This document shows, piece after piece, positions 7,380 to 14,892 of a DNA stretch of 33,176 bases. A program made the translations under genes and the position numbers. Numbering within the stretch: the first letter of the stretch is position 1; each line of letters opens with the position of its first letter. The notes beneath the pieces are model-generated. The model saw only the letters and a program-made list of their open reading frames with translations, did not search any database and was not told the DNA's origin. This DNA comes from Blastocatellia bacterium AA13 (GTDB taxonomy: Bacteria > Acidobacteriota > Blastocatellia > UBA7656), in NCBI GenBank assembly GCA_003222245.1, contig QHVH01000052.1, forward strand, positions 1-33,176. The letters run 5' to 3'.

Positions 7380-8420
7380 ATGCGGATTGCGATGCTCGCT
7401 CCGATTTCGTGGCGGGTTCCACCGCGACACTACGGCCCGTGGGAACGCGTAGTCTCGCTGCTTACCGAAGGGCTCGTTGAACGCGGCGTTGACGTGACGC
7501 TCTTTGCCACCGCCGATTCGATAACAAATGCGAAGCTTGCCGCCATCTGTCCGCGATCATATTCCGAAGACCCACGGATAGACGCGAAGGTCTGGGAGTG
7601 CCTGCACATTTCGCACGTAGTCGAACGAGCCGCCGAATTCGATCTGATTCATAACCATTTTGACTTTCTACCTCTGAGCTACAGCGGGCTCATCCAGACG
7701 CCGATGGTGACCACGATCCACGGCTTCTCGTCTGAGCGGATTCTGCCGGTCTATGAAAAATATGACGGCCGCGCTTACTACGTTTCGATCAGCGACGCCG
7801 ATCGCAGCTCGCGGCTCTCCTACGTTGCGACCGTACATCATGGCATACCGCTCGAAGAATTCACGTTCGTGCGCGAGCGAGGCCGCTACTTGCTCTTCTT
7901 TGGACGCATTCATCCTGAAAAGGGAGTAGTCGAGGCAATTGAGGTAGCCCGCCGCACCAATCGGCCGCTGGTCATTGCGGGCATCATTCAAGATCAGGAA
8001 TATTTCCGAAGCGAGGTGGAGCCTCGGCTCGACGGCGAGAATATAAGCTACATTGGACCGGTGGGGCCGGCGGAGCGAGACGCGGTGCTTGGTCAGGCTG
8101 AAGCCCTGCTTCACCTGATCAACTTCGACGAGCCGTTCGGGCTCAGCATGATTGAGGCAATGGCGTGCGGCACTCCCGTGATTGCGCGGCCTCGCGGATC
8201 GGTGCCGGAGATCGTCAGAGATGGAGAGACGGGATTCATCGTCGATGATCTGGATGAAGCAGCAGCCGCGGTGAACCGGCTTGGCGAGATCAACCGTGCG
8301 CGGGCGCGCCAACACGTTGAAGCCTGCTTCAGCCGCGATCGTATGGTTGAAACATACATAAGAGTCTATGAGGAGGTTCTTCGAAATGGAACAAGCCAGA
8401 GCAGGCAACATCGAATCTGA
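7380..8420 (+). CDS. GT4 family glycosyltransferase
   Basis: A 346-residue GT-B glycosyltransferase of family 4, a compact retaining enzyme. Visible parts are the N-terminal MRIAMLAPISWRVPPRHYGP loop, DLIHNHFDF and TTIHGF in the acceptor half, then YLLFFGRIHPEKGVVEAIE and the complete EX7E motif in FDEPFGLSMIEAMACGTPVIA in the donor half, followed by GSVPEIVRDGETGFIVDD. No membrane segment is visible, so it is cytoplasmic or peripheral. The ribosome site AAAGGAG (7369-7375) overlaps the GH130 stop. The 3' end overlaps the cupin gene by 35 bases. Unlike the first gene of the operon it has no extra domain. Donor and acceptor are not determinable from sequence; a mannosyl donor is inferred from context. 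Confidence 0.9.
   Translation: MRIAMLAPISWRVPPRHYGPWERVVSLLTEGLVERGVDVTLFATADSITNAKLAAICPRSYSEDPRIDAKVWECLHISHVVERAAEFDLIHNHFDFLPLSYSGLIQTPMVTTIHGFSSERILPVYEKYDGRAYYVSISDADRSSRLSYVATVHHGIPLEEFTFVRERGRYLLFFGRIHPEKGVVEAIEVARRTNRPLVIAGIIQDQEYFRSEVEPRLDGENISYIGPVGPAERDAVLGQAEALLHLINFDEPFGLSMIEAMACGTPVIARPRGSVPEIVRDGETGFIVDDLDEAAAAVNRLGEINRARARQHVEACFSRDRMVETYIRVYEEVLRNGTSQSRQHRI
8371..8376 (+). promoter_or_regulatory. Ribosome binding site that decides the cupin start
   Basis: AGGAGG sits 9 bases before the ATG at 8386. It lies inside the longer open frame that begins at ATG 8368, so 8386 rather than 8368 is the likely start. The site is within the end of the GT4 gene, so the two genes overlap. 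Confidence 0.75.
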
Positions 8421-8775
8421 AGTTAATAATCCGAAGTTCGACAGGCGTCCATGGGGAACCTTCACCGTCCTTGATGAAGGCCAGACTTATAAGGTCAAAA
8501 GGATTGAGGTCCTCCCCGGCAAGCGGCTCAGCTATCAGAAGCATTCGAAGCGGGCCGAGCACTGGATGGTGGTACAGGGCGCCGCAAGAGTCACGCTCGA
8601 CGGACACGATACAATCCTGAACAAAGACGACAAGATCGATATTCCGCTCGGCGCCGCGCATCGCGTAGAGAATCCCGGCTCGGATACACTCGTATTCATA
8701 GAGATTCAAAGCGGGAGCTATCTCGGCGAGGATGACATCATGCGGCTCGAAGACGACTTCGGCCGCGCTGAGTAA
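8386..8775 (+). CDS. Cupin, mannose-6-phosphate isomerase type II domain
   Basis: A 129-residue single-domain cupin matching the C-terminal isomerase half of bifunctional ManC/AlgA proteins. Signatures are RPWGTFTVLDEGQTYKVKRI, LPGKRLSYQKHSKRAEHWMV (metal-binding histidines and Glu), GAARVTLDG and IPLGAAHRVENPG. The type II isomerase interconverts fructose-6-phosphate and mannose-6-phosphate. As a stand-alone domain it could feed GDP-mannose synthesis, or act as a sugar-binding cupin. The start at 8386 is chosen from the AGGAGG 9 bases upstream; the ATG at 8368 would add six residues encoded by the ribosome site itself. Its place inside the GT4/GH130 operon is the best clue that the operon handles mannose. 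No guanylyltransferase gene is in this window. Confidence 0.85.
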   Translation: MEQARAGNIESEVNNPKFDRRPWGTFTVLDEGQTYKVKRIEVLPGKRLSYQKHSKRAEHWMVVQGAARVTLDGHDTILNKDDKIDIPLGAAHRVENPGSDTLVFIEIQSGSYLGEDDIMRLEDDFGRAE

Positions 8776-8789
8776 TTTCAGAGTCACGA

Positions 8790-10013
8790 TTGATCAACTC
8801 CGCATCCGTCCCAACCGTGAATTCATTTCGACTCGGAATCAACTACTGGCCCGTCAGCAGCGCTATGTACTGGTGGCGGCGGTTCGATCGAACCGAGACC
8901 GCATCGGATTTCGCGCGTCTCCGAGAGGCGGGCTTCGATTGCGTCCGGGTGTTCCTGTTGTGGGAAGATTTTCAGCCCGAGCCCGATGTTGTATCGCAAC
9001 AAGCCTTGAGGCGTTTAGTGGATGTTGCCCATCTCGCGGCTGCAGGCGATTTGTCTCTAGTGGTGACTCTTTTCACGGGTCATATGAGCGGAGTCAATTG
9101 GCTCCCGCAATGGGCGCTTGAATCTCAAGAAGAGTCGAATCGCTTCCGAATCGTCTCCGGCGGCCGGGTCCTTCGATTGAAGCCAAAGAACTGGTATACG
9201 GATAACGGTGTTCTGCAAGCACAGGCGCTGCTGGCTCGCGAGGTCGCGCGTACGCTCGCCGGTCACTCGGCGGTGTGGGCGTATGACCTTGGAAACGAGA
9301 ACTCGAACTGCGTGATCCCTCCCACACGCGAGGCTGCGATTGAATGGCTCGAGACGATTTCGCGCGCGATCAGGGTAGTGGATTCATCGCATCCGATCAC
9401 CATCGGCTTGCATATGGAGGATCTGGAGGAAGATCGGCGGCTCGGACCGGCGGAGGCGGCGAGGGTATGCGACTTTTTGTGCATGCATGGCTATCCGATT
9501 TATGCCCGGTGGGCTCGGAGCGAAACCGATGAACTGGTGCTGCCGTTTCTCGGATTGGTGACGCGATGGCTCGGCGGTAAGGAAGTGCTGTTCGAAGAGT
9601 TCGGCGCCCCGACCGCGCCGCAAGCCCAATCGACGCGGACGCTATCTTCATCGGGCGGCATTCCGCTGATCACGGACGACGCCGCGGCGCAGTACACGGA
9701 TCGGTCTCTATCAGTGTTGAGGCGTGCTGGGATGACCGGGGCGATGCTGTGGTGCTTCGGGGACTACGACGAAGATTTGTGGGGTGAGCCTCCGCTTGAC
9801 GAAGCCTTACACGAGCGCTTTTTTGGACTGTGGCGAACAGATCATTCGGCGAAACCGGCTGCTGAAGTGATCAGAGAATTCACCGGCGAAACGGCCGCAA
9901 AATGCAACGACGATCTTGCCTGGATCGATGTTCCCGCCGAGGACTTTTATCTGAATCCACGTGAAACGTTAGGCCATTTGTATCAGCGGTTTCTTAGCAG
10001 CGGTAGATATTGA
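8790..10013 (+). CDS. Clan GH-A glycoside hydrolase, GH5-like (mannanase-type)
   Basis: A 407-residue (beta/alpha)8 barrel hydrolase of the GH5/clan GH-A type. FRLGINYWP opens the barrel, GFDCVRVFLLWEDFQPEP is the early strand, Glu170 in AYDLGNENSN is the predicted acid/base, HGYPIYARW is a substrate loop and Glu270 in VLFEEFGAP is the predicted nucleophile. There is no signal peptide, which is unusual for a polysaccharide-degrading GH5 and points to a cytoplasmic substrate. It follows the cupin gene after 14 bases and ends the carbohydrate operon. Together with GH130 it could remodel or recycle the glycoside made by the GT4 enzymes. The start is TTG at 8790; no good ribosome site is visible, and GTG at 8817 is an alternative. 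Confidence 0.8.
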   Translation: MINSASVPTVNSFRLGINYWPVSSAMYWWRRFDRTETASDFARLREAGFDCVRVFLLWEDFQPEPDVVSQQALRRLVDVAHLAAAGDLSLVVTLFTGHMSGVNWLPQWALESQEESNRFRIVSGGRVLRLKPKNWYTDNGVLQAQALLAREVARTLAGHSAVWAYDLGNENSNCVIPPTREAAIEWLETISRAIRVVDSSHPITIGLHMEDLEEDRRLGPAEAARVCDFLCMHGYPIYARWARSETDELVLPFLGLVTRWLGGKEVLFEEFGAPTAPQAQSTRTLSSSGGIPLITDDAAAQYTDRSLSVLRRAGMTGAMLWCFGDYDEDLWGEPPLDEALHERFFGLWRTDHSAKPAAEVIREFTGETAAKCNDDLAWIDVPAEDFYLNPRETLGHLYQRFLSSGRY

Positions 10014-10134
10014 CTGGAGGCCGAGGCGCGGCTTCATCAAGGGATATTCTCGAGGCAAGCGCGTGGAAGGAGAGAGACTTTCAAATACCCATTGAGGTAC
10101 GCCGGCTCACACTATGTCTACAGAGGTAAGGGCT

Positions 10135-10620
10135 ATGCCTAAGAGGAGCGCCGGTCTATTGGTCTACAGGACAGGCGACACGGAACTGGAAGTTTTTTTA
10201 GTGCATCCCGGCGGACCTTTTTGGCAGAAGAAAGATGACGGCGCCTGGTCTATTCCGAAGGGGCTTATCGGAGAAGGCGAAGACCCGCTTGAGGCTGCCA
10301 AGCGCGAGTTCTTCGAAGAGACTTGCCTCGTTATTTCCGCCGAAGACTACGAGCCTCTCATGCCTGTTAAACAGCCAGGAGGAAAAATCGTTCAAGCCTG
10401 GTCTATTGAAGCTGAATTGGATGCACACTCTGTTCGCAGCAATTCGTTTTTGCTTGAATGGCCGCCGAAATCGGGAACCATGTGCGAGTTCCCCGAGGTA
10501 GACAGGGCCGCGTGGTTTCCGATCTCGGTAGCGAGGAAGAAAATTTTGAAGGGGCAGGCGCCGCTACTGGATGAGCTAGAGCGGAATAGGCGACGCGGGA
10601 TAGGTGACAGGGGAGAGTGA
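10135..10620 (+). CDS. NUDIX hydrolase
   Basis: A 161-residue NUDIX protein that should cleave a nucleoside diphosphate linked to another moiety with Mg2+. The Nudix box runs GLIGEGEDPLEAAKREFFEE then TCL, matching GX5EX7REUXEEXGU except that the last Gly is Cys. The MPKRSAGLLVYR opening and PGGPFWQKKDDGAWSIPKG are typical of a cytoplasmic NUDIX subfamily. I chose ATG 10135 because a purine-rich AGAGGTAAGG lies just upstream and family members begin MPKRSAG; ATG 10114 would add seven residues. The last codons and the stop lie within a 13-base tandem repeat, so the C-terminus (GIGDRGE) has probably been altered by the repeat. It is 121 bases after the GH5-like gene; membership in that operon, for example as a sugar-nucleotide hydrolase, is only a guess. 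Confidence 0.88.
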   Translation: MPKRSAGLLVYRTGDTELEVFLVHPGGPFWQKKDDGAWSIPKGLIGEGEDPLEAAKREFFEETCLVISAEDYEPLMPVKQPGGKIVQAWSIEAELDAHSVRSNSFLLEWPPKSGTMCEFPEVDRAAWFPISVARKKILKGQAPLLDELERNRRRGIGDRGE

Positions 10621-10638
10621 CAGGGGAGAGTGACAGGG
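10604..10638. repeat. 13-base tandem repeat across the NUDIX stop codon
   Basis: The unit GTGACAGGGGAGA occurs at 10604-10616 and 10617-10629, with a partial third copy at 10630-10638. It spans the end of the NUDIX gene. An AATAG(G/A)-type short repeat follows at about 10662-10682. It resembles short tandem repeats found between genes in some bacteria and lies between convergent genes. Confidence 0.85.
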
Positions 10639-10686
10639 TACAAGGAAGAGGCGAGAGGAGGGAATAGGAATAGAAATAGAAGATGG

Positions 10687-11493
10687 TTACCGGCTGCGAA
10701 CACTCACGTGCAGCAAATGGACCGTATATGGGATTTGGCCGTCTTGTGCCAGAGTGCTTATGGCGCCTTTCAGCGCTTCGTTGCATTCATCCCTCGCGCT
10801 TGCCGGCAAATTGACCAATTGACCTTCGATGCGGACCCACCAGGCCCAATGGCCCTCCAGCGTATCGTAATAGGTTTGATATGACTCCGTAACCTGGATA
10901 GATCGGTCTCCGAATGCATTCTCAAATAGCTCTGACGCCTCTTCCAATCTCAATTGCTTTCTCAGCGAAGCAGCTTCGATGATCATCGCCGGGCTCATAT
11001 ACTTGAAAAAGACCGGCGTCGTCTTCTGAATGAACTCCCTGCCATTGTTTCGGCCGATGAAACACAGATCCATCTCTCCGGTCGCCTTCAATACACGGGC
11101 CAATTCCGACGCGGATTGTTTCAGATTCGTCGTCCAGTGAAACGCGAGGATGCTGTATAGATAATCAACAGAGCCGGTTTCGAGCGGAAGATTCTCAAAT
11201 CTGCCTTCCAGAATGTTCACGTTCACGCGATCCATATTTCGCGCAATCGCGATCTCGCGCATCTTTTCCGCGGGCTCGACGCCGACGAATCGCACATTTG
11301 TTGAATGACGCGAAGCCAGTTCCGCGATCTCACGCCCCACGCCGCATCCGACGTCCACGACTAGCGAGTGCTTATCGCTGATGTTGATGCGGCCGAGAGC
11401 GCCGCGCGCCACCGCTCCCCAACAGGAATCGAGGTTCTGAGGATCGTCGTATATGCTCGCCAGTTTTGAATAACTCTCGATAACGGGGTTCAT
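10687..11493 (-). CDS. Class I SAM-dependent methyltransferase
   Basis: A 268-residue Rossmann-fold methyltransferase. Motif I is VVDVGCGVGREIAEL (about 45-59), the acidic loop is VGVEPAEKM, and the motif II/III region is LPLETGSVDYLYSILAFHW followed by ELARVLKATGEMDLCFIG. The C-terminal ~90 residues form a substrate-binding cap with aromatic residues (YQTYYDTLEGHWAWW). Its ATG (11493) overlaps the adenylation gene stop as ATGA, so the two are translationally coupled. It probably O-, N- or C-methylates the product of the adenylation and monooxygenase enzymes; the substrate cannot be read from sequence. It is the last gene of a three-gene minus-strand operon, convergent with the NUDIX gene. 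Confidence 0.9.
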   Translation of the reverse strand: MNPVIESYSKLASIYDDPQNLDSCWGAVARGALGRINISDKHSLVVDVGCGVGREIAELASRHSTNVRFVGVEPAEKMREIAIARNMDRVNVNILEGRFENLPLETGSVDYLYSILAFHWTTNLKQSASELARVLKATGEMDLCFIGRNNGREFIQKTTPVFFKYMSPAMIIEAASLRKQLRLEEASELFENAFGDRSIQVTESYQTYYDTLEGHWAWWVRIEGQLVNLPASARDECNEALKGAISTLAQDGQIPYTVHLLHVSVRSR

Positions 11494-13115
11494 TGTATGG
11501 CGCCTCCGCTCGGTCGACGGTCGTCGCTGCCGCCGATCTCTTTGCTGAACTTTCTTTTCAACTCGGATCGATCAATCTTTCCATTTGCGTTCTGAGGAAG
11601 CCGTTCGAAATGCATCCACCGCTGTGGAATCATATAGCCAGGAAGTATTTCACTTAGCCTCTTGCGCAAGATGACCGGCGTCGTATTTTCATTCGAGAAC
11701 GCGGCGTATGCACAGCAGATGAGAGCCCCTTCAAAGCCCTCCGATTCAATCGCGACAACCGCGCCCTCTTTCAGTATTTCAATGGTGCTCAGCGCCGCTT
11801 CAATTTCGCCGAGTTCTATCCGGTAGCCTCTGCTTTTGATCTGAGTATCCGCTCTTCCGACGAAGTAGATCAGATCGTCGGCGCCTTTTTTGGCAAGATC
11901 GCCCGTTTTGTAGATTCGATCGCCCTCGGTACTTTGCGGATGGACTAGAAACGCCGAAGCGGTTTTGTCCGGATTGTTCCAATATCCCGGACTCAATCCC
12001 GCGCCGCGGATATACAGCTCGCCGGTTTGGCCGCTGGAAACGGGCTGAAAGTCGTTATTCAACACGAGTAATTCTTCCCCGTCGCACGGACTGCCAAGTG
12101 GAACTGGAGCCGACTCTTCTTTCGGACAGACCGGAACGGTGTAATAAGAGCTCGCTATCGTCGCTTCGGTCGGGCCGTAGAGATTCGTAAACTGAACTTG
12201 CGGCAGCCGCCTCATCCAATAAATGAGGGCGGGCGTCGGGAACACTTCGCCGCACCATAGAACCCGCTTAAGGCTCGGAAAGTCGTCGAATCTTACGACG
12301 TCGAACTTGGCCATATTGTTCAGAACAGAAGGAACCGAGAACCACTGCGTGAGCTCCGAAGCCCTGATGAACTCCGCTAGCTTCCCGGGCAACAGGTTCA
12401 TCTCAGTAGGGACCATATGAAGCTCAGCCCCGGCCGCTAACGCTCCAAATATATCGAAGGTCGATAAGTCGAAGTGCAGCGGCGAATGGCCCGATATGCG
12501 GTCGGACGACGTGATGCCGAAATAACGCGCTGCCCATTCAACGAAGCGGGCTACGTTCGAATGAGTGATCACTACGCCCTTCGGAATGCCGGTCGAACCG
12601 GATGTAAAGAGTATGTGAGCGGGATCGTCGCCGCGATTCTGATGGGTCAATTCATTCGGAGAATAGCGCGGCAAATCAGATGTTGAAAACTCGGCCGTAA
12701 TTCCGGCGGGCGCCGCATCCGACATCCATCCTATTCGAAATTTCTTGGAAAATGGCTCCCTTACAAGCGCCGTGAGAGAGTTTTCAACCGCGCCGCCCGC
12801 CAGAAGAAACCGGGGCTCGCATTGTTGCATGATTTTCGCGAGCCGCGGCACAGGACTCGAAGTATCGAGCGGTACGTGAATGCAATCCGCCTTCAATATT
12901 CCGAGCATGCTCACGATGGCCGCGGTTGATTTTGGAATTAGAAAGCAGATTCGATCACCGCGCTTGCAGCCGGCGGCTTTGAGGAGCCTCGCAAGTTGAT
13001 TCGAACGCGCTTCAAGCTCACCATAGGTCATCCGCTCATCTTTCATTACCAGAGCCGACGACTCAGGCCGCCGATCCGCCTGTCTGGCAAGCCAATCCTG
13101 AAGCAGGGATGTCAT
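11490..13115 (-). CDS. Stand-alone amino-acid adenylation enzyme (NRPS A-domain type)
   Basis: A 541-residue ANL-superfamily ligase with the full set of nonribosomal adenylation motifs: LTYGE-like MTYGELEARSNQLA (A1/A2 region), ILFTSGSTGIPKGVV (A3), HFDLSTFD (A4), NLYGPTEATI (A5), YKTGDLAK (A7), GRADTQIKSRGYRIELGEIE (A8) and PQNANGKIDR (A10, catalytic Lys). The Asp of the A4 motif matches the residue that binds the alpha-amino group in amino-acid-activating domains. The protein ends about 25 residues after A10, so there is no carrier (PCP) or condensation domain. It would activate an amino acid as the adenylate. It overlaps its neighbours by 4 bases at both ends (ATGA), fixing the operon order monooxygenase, adenylation, methyltransferase. 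Confidence 0.92.
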   Translation of the reverse strand: MTSLLQDWLARQADRRPESSALVMKDERMTYGELEARSNQLARLLKAAGCKRGDRICFLIPKSTAAIVSMLGILKADCIHVPLDTSSPVPRLAKIMQQCEPRFLLAGGAVENSLTALVREPFSKKFRIGWMSDAAPAGITAEFSTSDLPRYSPNELTHQNRGDDPAHILFTSGSTGIPKGVVITHSNVARFVEWAARYFGITSSDRISGHSPLHFDLSTFDIFGALAAGAELHMVPTEMNLLPGKLAEFIRASELTQWFSVPSVLNNMAKFDVVRFDDFPSLKRVLWCGEVFPTPALIYWMRRLPQVQFTNLYGPTEATIASSYYTVPVCPKEESAPVPLGSPCDGEELLVLNNDFQPVSSGQTGELYIRGAGLSPGYWNNPDKTASAFLVHPQSTEGDRIYKTGDLAKKGADDLIYFVGRADTQIKSRGYRIELGEIEAALSTIEILKEGAVVAIESEGFEGALICCAYAAFSNENTTPVILRKRLSEILPGYMIPQRWMHFERLPQNANGKIDRSELKRKFSKEIGGSDDRRPSGGAIQ

Positions 13116-14122
13116 CGCGCGATGCCTCTCGTCGCTAGCTCGAAGGCGAGGTTCGTATGCCGCAGCTCTTCCAGGCTCGGCGGTATATCCAGGATGAACG
13201 TATCGGCGCCGAGGTTGATATATCCAGCCAGCTCACCGGCTACGGCTTCATAGCTCCCGACCAGGTAAGGACAAAAAGTCTTATAGTTCAGGAAAGGGCC
13301 GAGCCAGTAGGCGCCGCTTGCATCAGCGTCGCTCGAAGCCATTTCGGACAATTCGCGGTGCCATACGGAGTCCGAGGTTTTCATTGCGAGATGGTGCGTT
13401 ATCCGGCCTTTTCGGTCATCCGGGAATCGCTCACGAGCTATCGACCATGCGTCGTCTGACTGCTCTCGTGCGATGACTCCCACTCGAATGCCGAAACCGT
13501 GCAGCGCGCCGCCGTGCGCGTATTCATGGCTCGGCTTGGGATACATAACGGCCGTGGCCCCAATGGCGTTAGCGGCGGCAAGGCCGGCTTCAGATGAGCC
13601 GGAAACCAGGACTCCAGGTAGGAGCTCCGGAGGCAGCGATGGCGTCATGCGAAGATTTTTAATGGAATAAAACTCGCCGGAATAAGAGACTGCGCCGGAA
13701 CTCTCCAGCAGCCGCTTGACTATCGATGTGTATTCGACCATTCGTTCATATCGACTATCGTGCGGAGTCGAGTCGCTCAGCGCTTCAAGATCGTTCTTGA
13801 ATCCTCCGGCGAGCATATTCAAATACACGCGGCGTCCATAAATGTGACCCAGCGACGCAACCATCTTTGCAGCCGCGTAAGGGTGCATGTAAGCGGGCTG
13901 AACGGCTACAAGCGGGCACAGCGTCTTTGTGGATTGAATGATAATCTGCGAGACGAGCCACGGATCGACCAAGGAGTTGTCGGTGTAGACAAGGATGCCT
14001 TCGAATTGGTAAGACTCGCTCCACCGGGCGACTTCGGCAATGTTCTTCACGTAATCTTCGCCCGAACTCAAGCCGGACTGCGGACAGGTTGAGAAGATTT
14101 TTATGGATTTCCGGAAAGTCAT
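13112..14122 (-). CDS. Luciferase-like (LLM) flavin-dependent monooxygenase
   Basis: A 336-residue TIM-barrel flavoprotein of the bacterial luciferase-like class, near the alkanesulfonate-monooxygenase branch. Visible parts are FEGILVYTDNSLVDPW, HPYAAAKMVASLGHIYGRRVYLNMLAGGFKNDL (the family's early barrel strands), YSGEFYSIKN, LLPGVLVSGSSEAGLAAANAIGATAVMYPKP and the closing GADTFILDIPPSLEEL. Such enzymes use reduced FMN and O2, which requires a separate reductase not present nearby. As first gene of the coupled trio it may oxidise the activated or released amino acid. The start is ATG 14122, without a clear ribosome site. A 9-base duplicated ATTCCAAAT (14162-14170, 14172-14180) lies upstream. 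Confidence 0.88.
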   Translation of the reverse strand: MTFRKSIKIFSTCPQSGLSSGEDYVKNIAEVARWSESYQFEGILVYTDNSLVDPWLVSQIIIQSTKTLCPLVAVQPAYMHPYAAAKMVASLGHIYGRRVYLNMLAGGFKNDLEALSDSTPHDSRYERMVEYTSIVKRLLESSGAVSYSGEFYSIKNLRMTPSLPPELLPGVLVSGSSEAGLAAANAIGATAVMYPKPSHEYAHGGALHGFGIRVGVIAREQSDDAWSIARERFPDDRKGRITHHLAMKTSDSVWHRELSEMASSDADASGAYWLGPFLNYKTFCPYLVGSYEAVAGELAGYINLGADTFILDIPPSLEELRHTNLAFELATRGIAR

Positions 14123-14259
14123 TAAGCCTGTGGCGCCTGAAGAGCCGTGAAGCTATCTAATATTCCAAATGATTCCAAATATTCGCGACAATCAACCTCC
14201 AGCAGGTGACTTAGGAAACAGAGCGACGGCTTCTCGAGCGTTTTCGCGGTCCCTTTTAC

Positions 14260-14712
14260 TCACTCTTTACGGCGTTCTTCGGCTTCGGCGAGCCATCCGC
14301 GTTTCAACTGGTCAGCGGGGATGCTCGATAAATAGGGCTTGATGTCGAGAATCGGTGTTCCATCGAGCATATCCACGCCGCGCACCTTCAAGCGAGCGCC
14401 GTCGCGGCTGAGCAACTCGACAACCGTGAGGCCGATGGGATTCGGCCGCCGTGGCGACCGCGTCGCGAATACGCCGTGCGGTCGGTCGTCGGTAGGAGGC
14501 TTCCCGATAAGCGAACTTCCTTCGCTCCTATGAAACGCCCAGATCACAAACAGATGAGAAAAGCCTTCTATATCGGTGAGGCCAACCTCGAATTCTGGAA
14601 GTATCTCGATCTCCCCTTCGGCGCGGTGCTCGGCCCCGCATCCTTTCGGTATCTGCGATGTTTCCGAAAACGGACTGCGCACCGCACCGATCGGGTGCAT
14701 TTCGAAATGCAT
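14260..14712 (-). CDS. trmO: tRNA (t6A37-N6) methyltransferase TrmO (TsaA)
   Basis: A 150-residue TsaA/UPF0066 beta-barrel protein, the size of single-domain TrmO. It uses S-adenosylmethionine to methylate N6 of t6A37 in certain tRNAs. Signatures are HPIGAVRSPF at the start, FSHLFVIWAFHR, the hallmark FATRSPRRPNPIGLTVVELL and VDMLDGTPILDIKPYL. I place the start at ATG 14712: GGGAGG (14726-14721) is 8 bases away, whereas the in-frame ATG at 14718 is only 2 bases from it. It stands alone, with 137 bases to the next downstream gene, and is divergent from the 2Fe-2S gene. Confidence 0.95.
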   Translation of the reverse strand: MHFEMHPIGAVRSPFSETSQIPKGCGAEHRAEGEIEILPEFEVGLTDIEGFSHLFVIWAFHRSEGSSLIGKPPTDDRPHGVFATRSPRRPNPIGLTVVELLSRDGARLKVRGVDMLDGTPILDIKPYLSSIPADQLKRGWLAEAEERRKE

Positions 14713-14744
14713 AATCATTGCCTCCCAATAATCGTCATGTGCTC

Positions 14745-14773
14745 ATTATGCGCTGCGGGCGGGCCGGCTCCAA
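14745..14773 (-). promoter_or_regulatory. Candidate trmO promoter
   Basis: TTGGAG (14773-14768) and CATAAT (14750-14745) are separated by 17 bases on the minus strand. The -10 element is strong (5 of 6) and the -35 weak (3 of 6). It lies about 32 bases upstream of the trmO start. Confidence 0.5.
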
Positions 14774-14825
14774 CCGAAGTTATCGTCTTATCACCGAGAC
14801 ATCCGGTTCTTCCGAGTAATCAGAT

Positions 14826-14854
14826 TTGAGCGCCGCTGGACGCACTGCTAGAAT
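14826..14854 (+). promoter_or_regulatory. Promoter of the 2Fe-2S protein gene
   Basis: TTGAGC (14826-14831) and TAGAAT (14849-14854) are separated by exactly 17 bases. The ATG at 14893 is 38 bases downstream, giving a leader of about 30 bases. Confidence 0.65.
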
Positions 14855-14892
14855 CGCGTATCACAAATTGAATTACCGAAACCACACACTAC

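Noticed and set aside
10604-10638. CRISPR-like repeats
   Set aside because: Units are 13 bases, directly adjacent and without spacers, so this is a tandem repeat.
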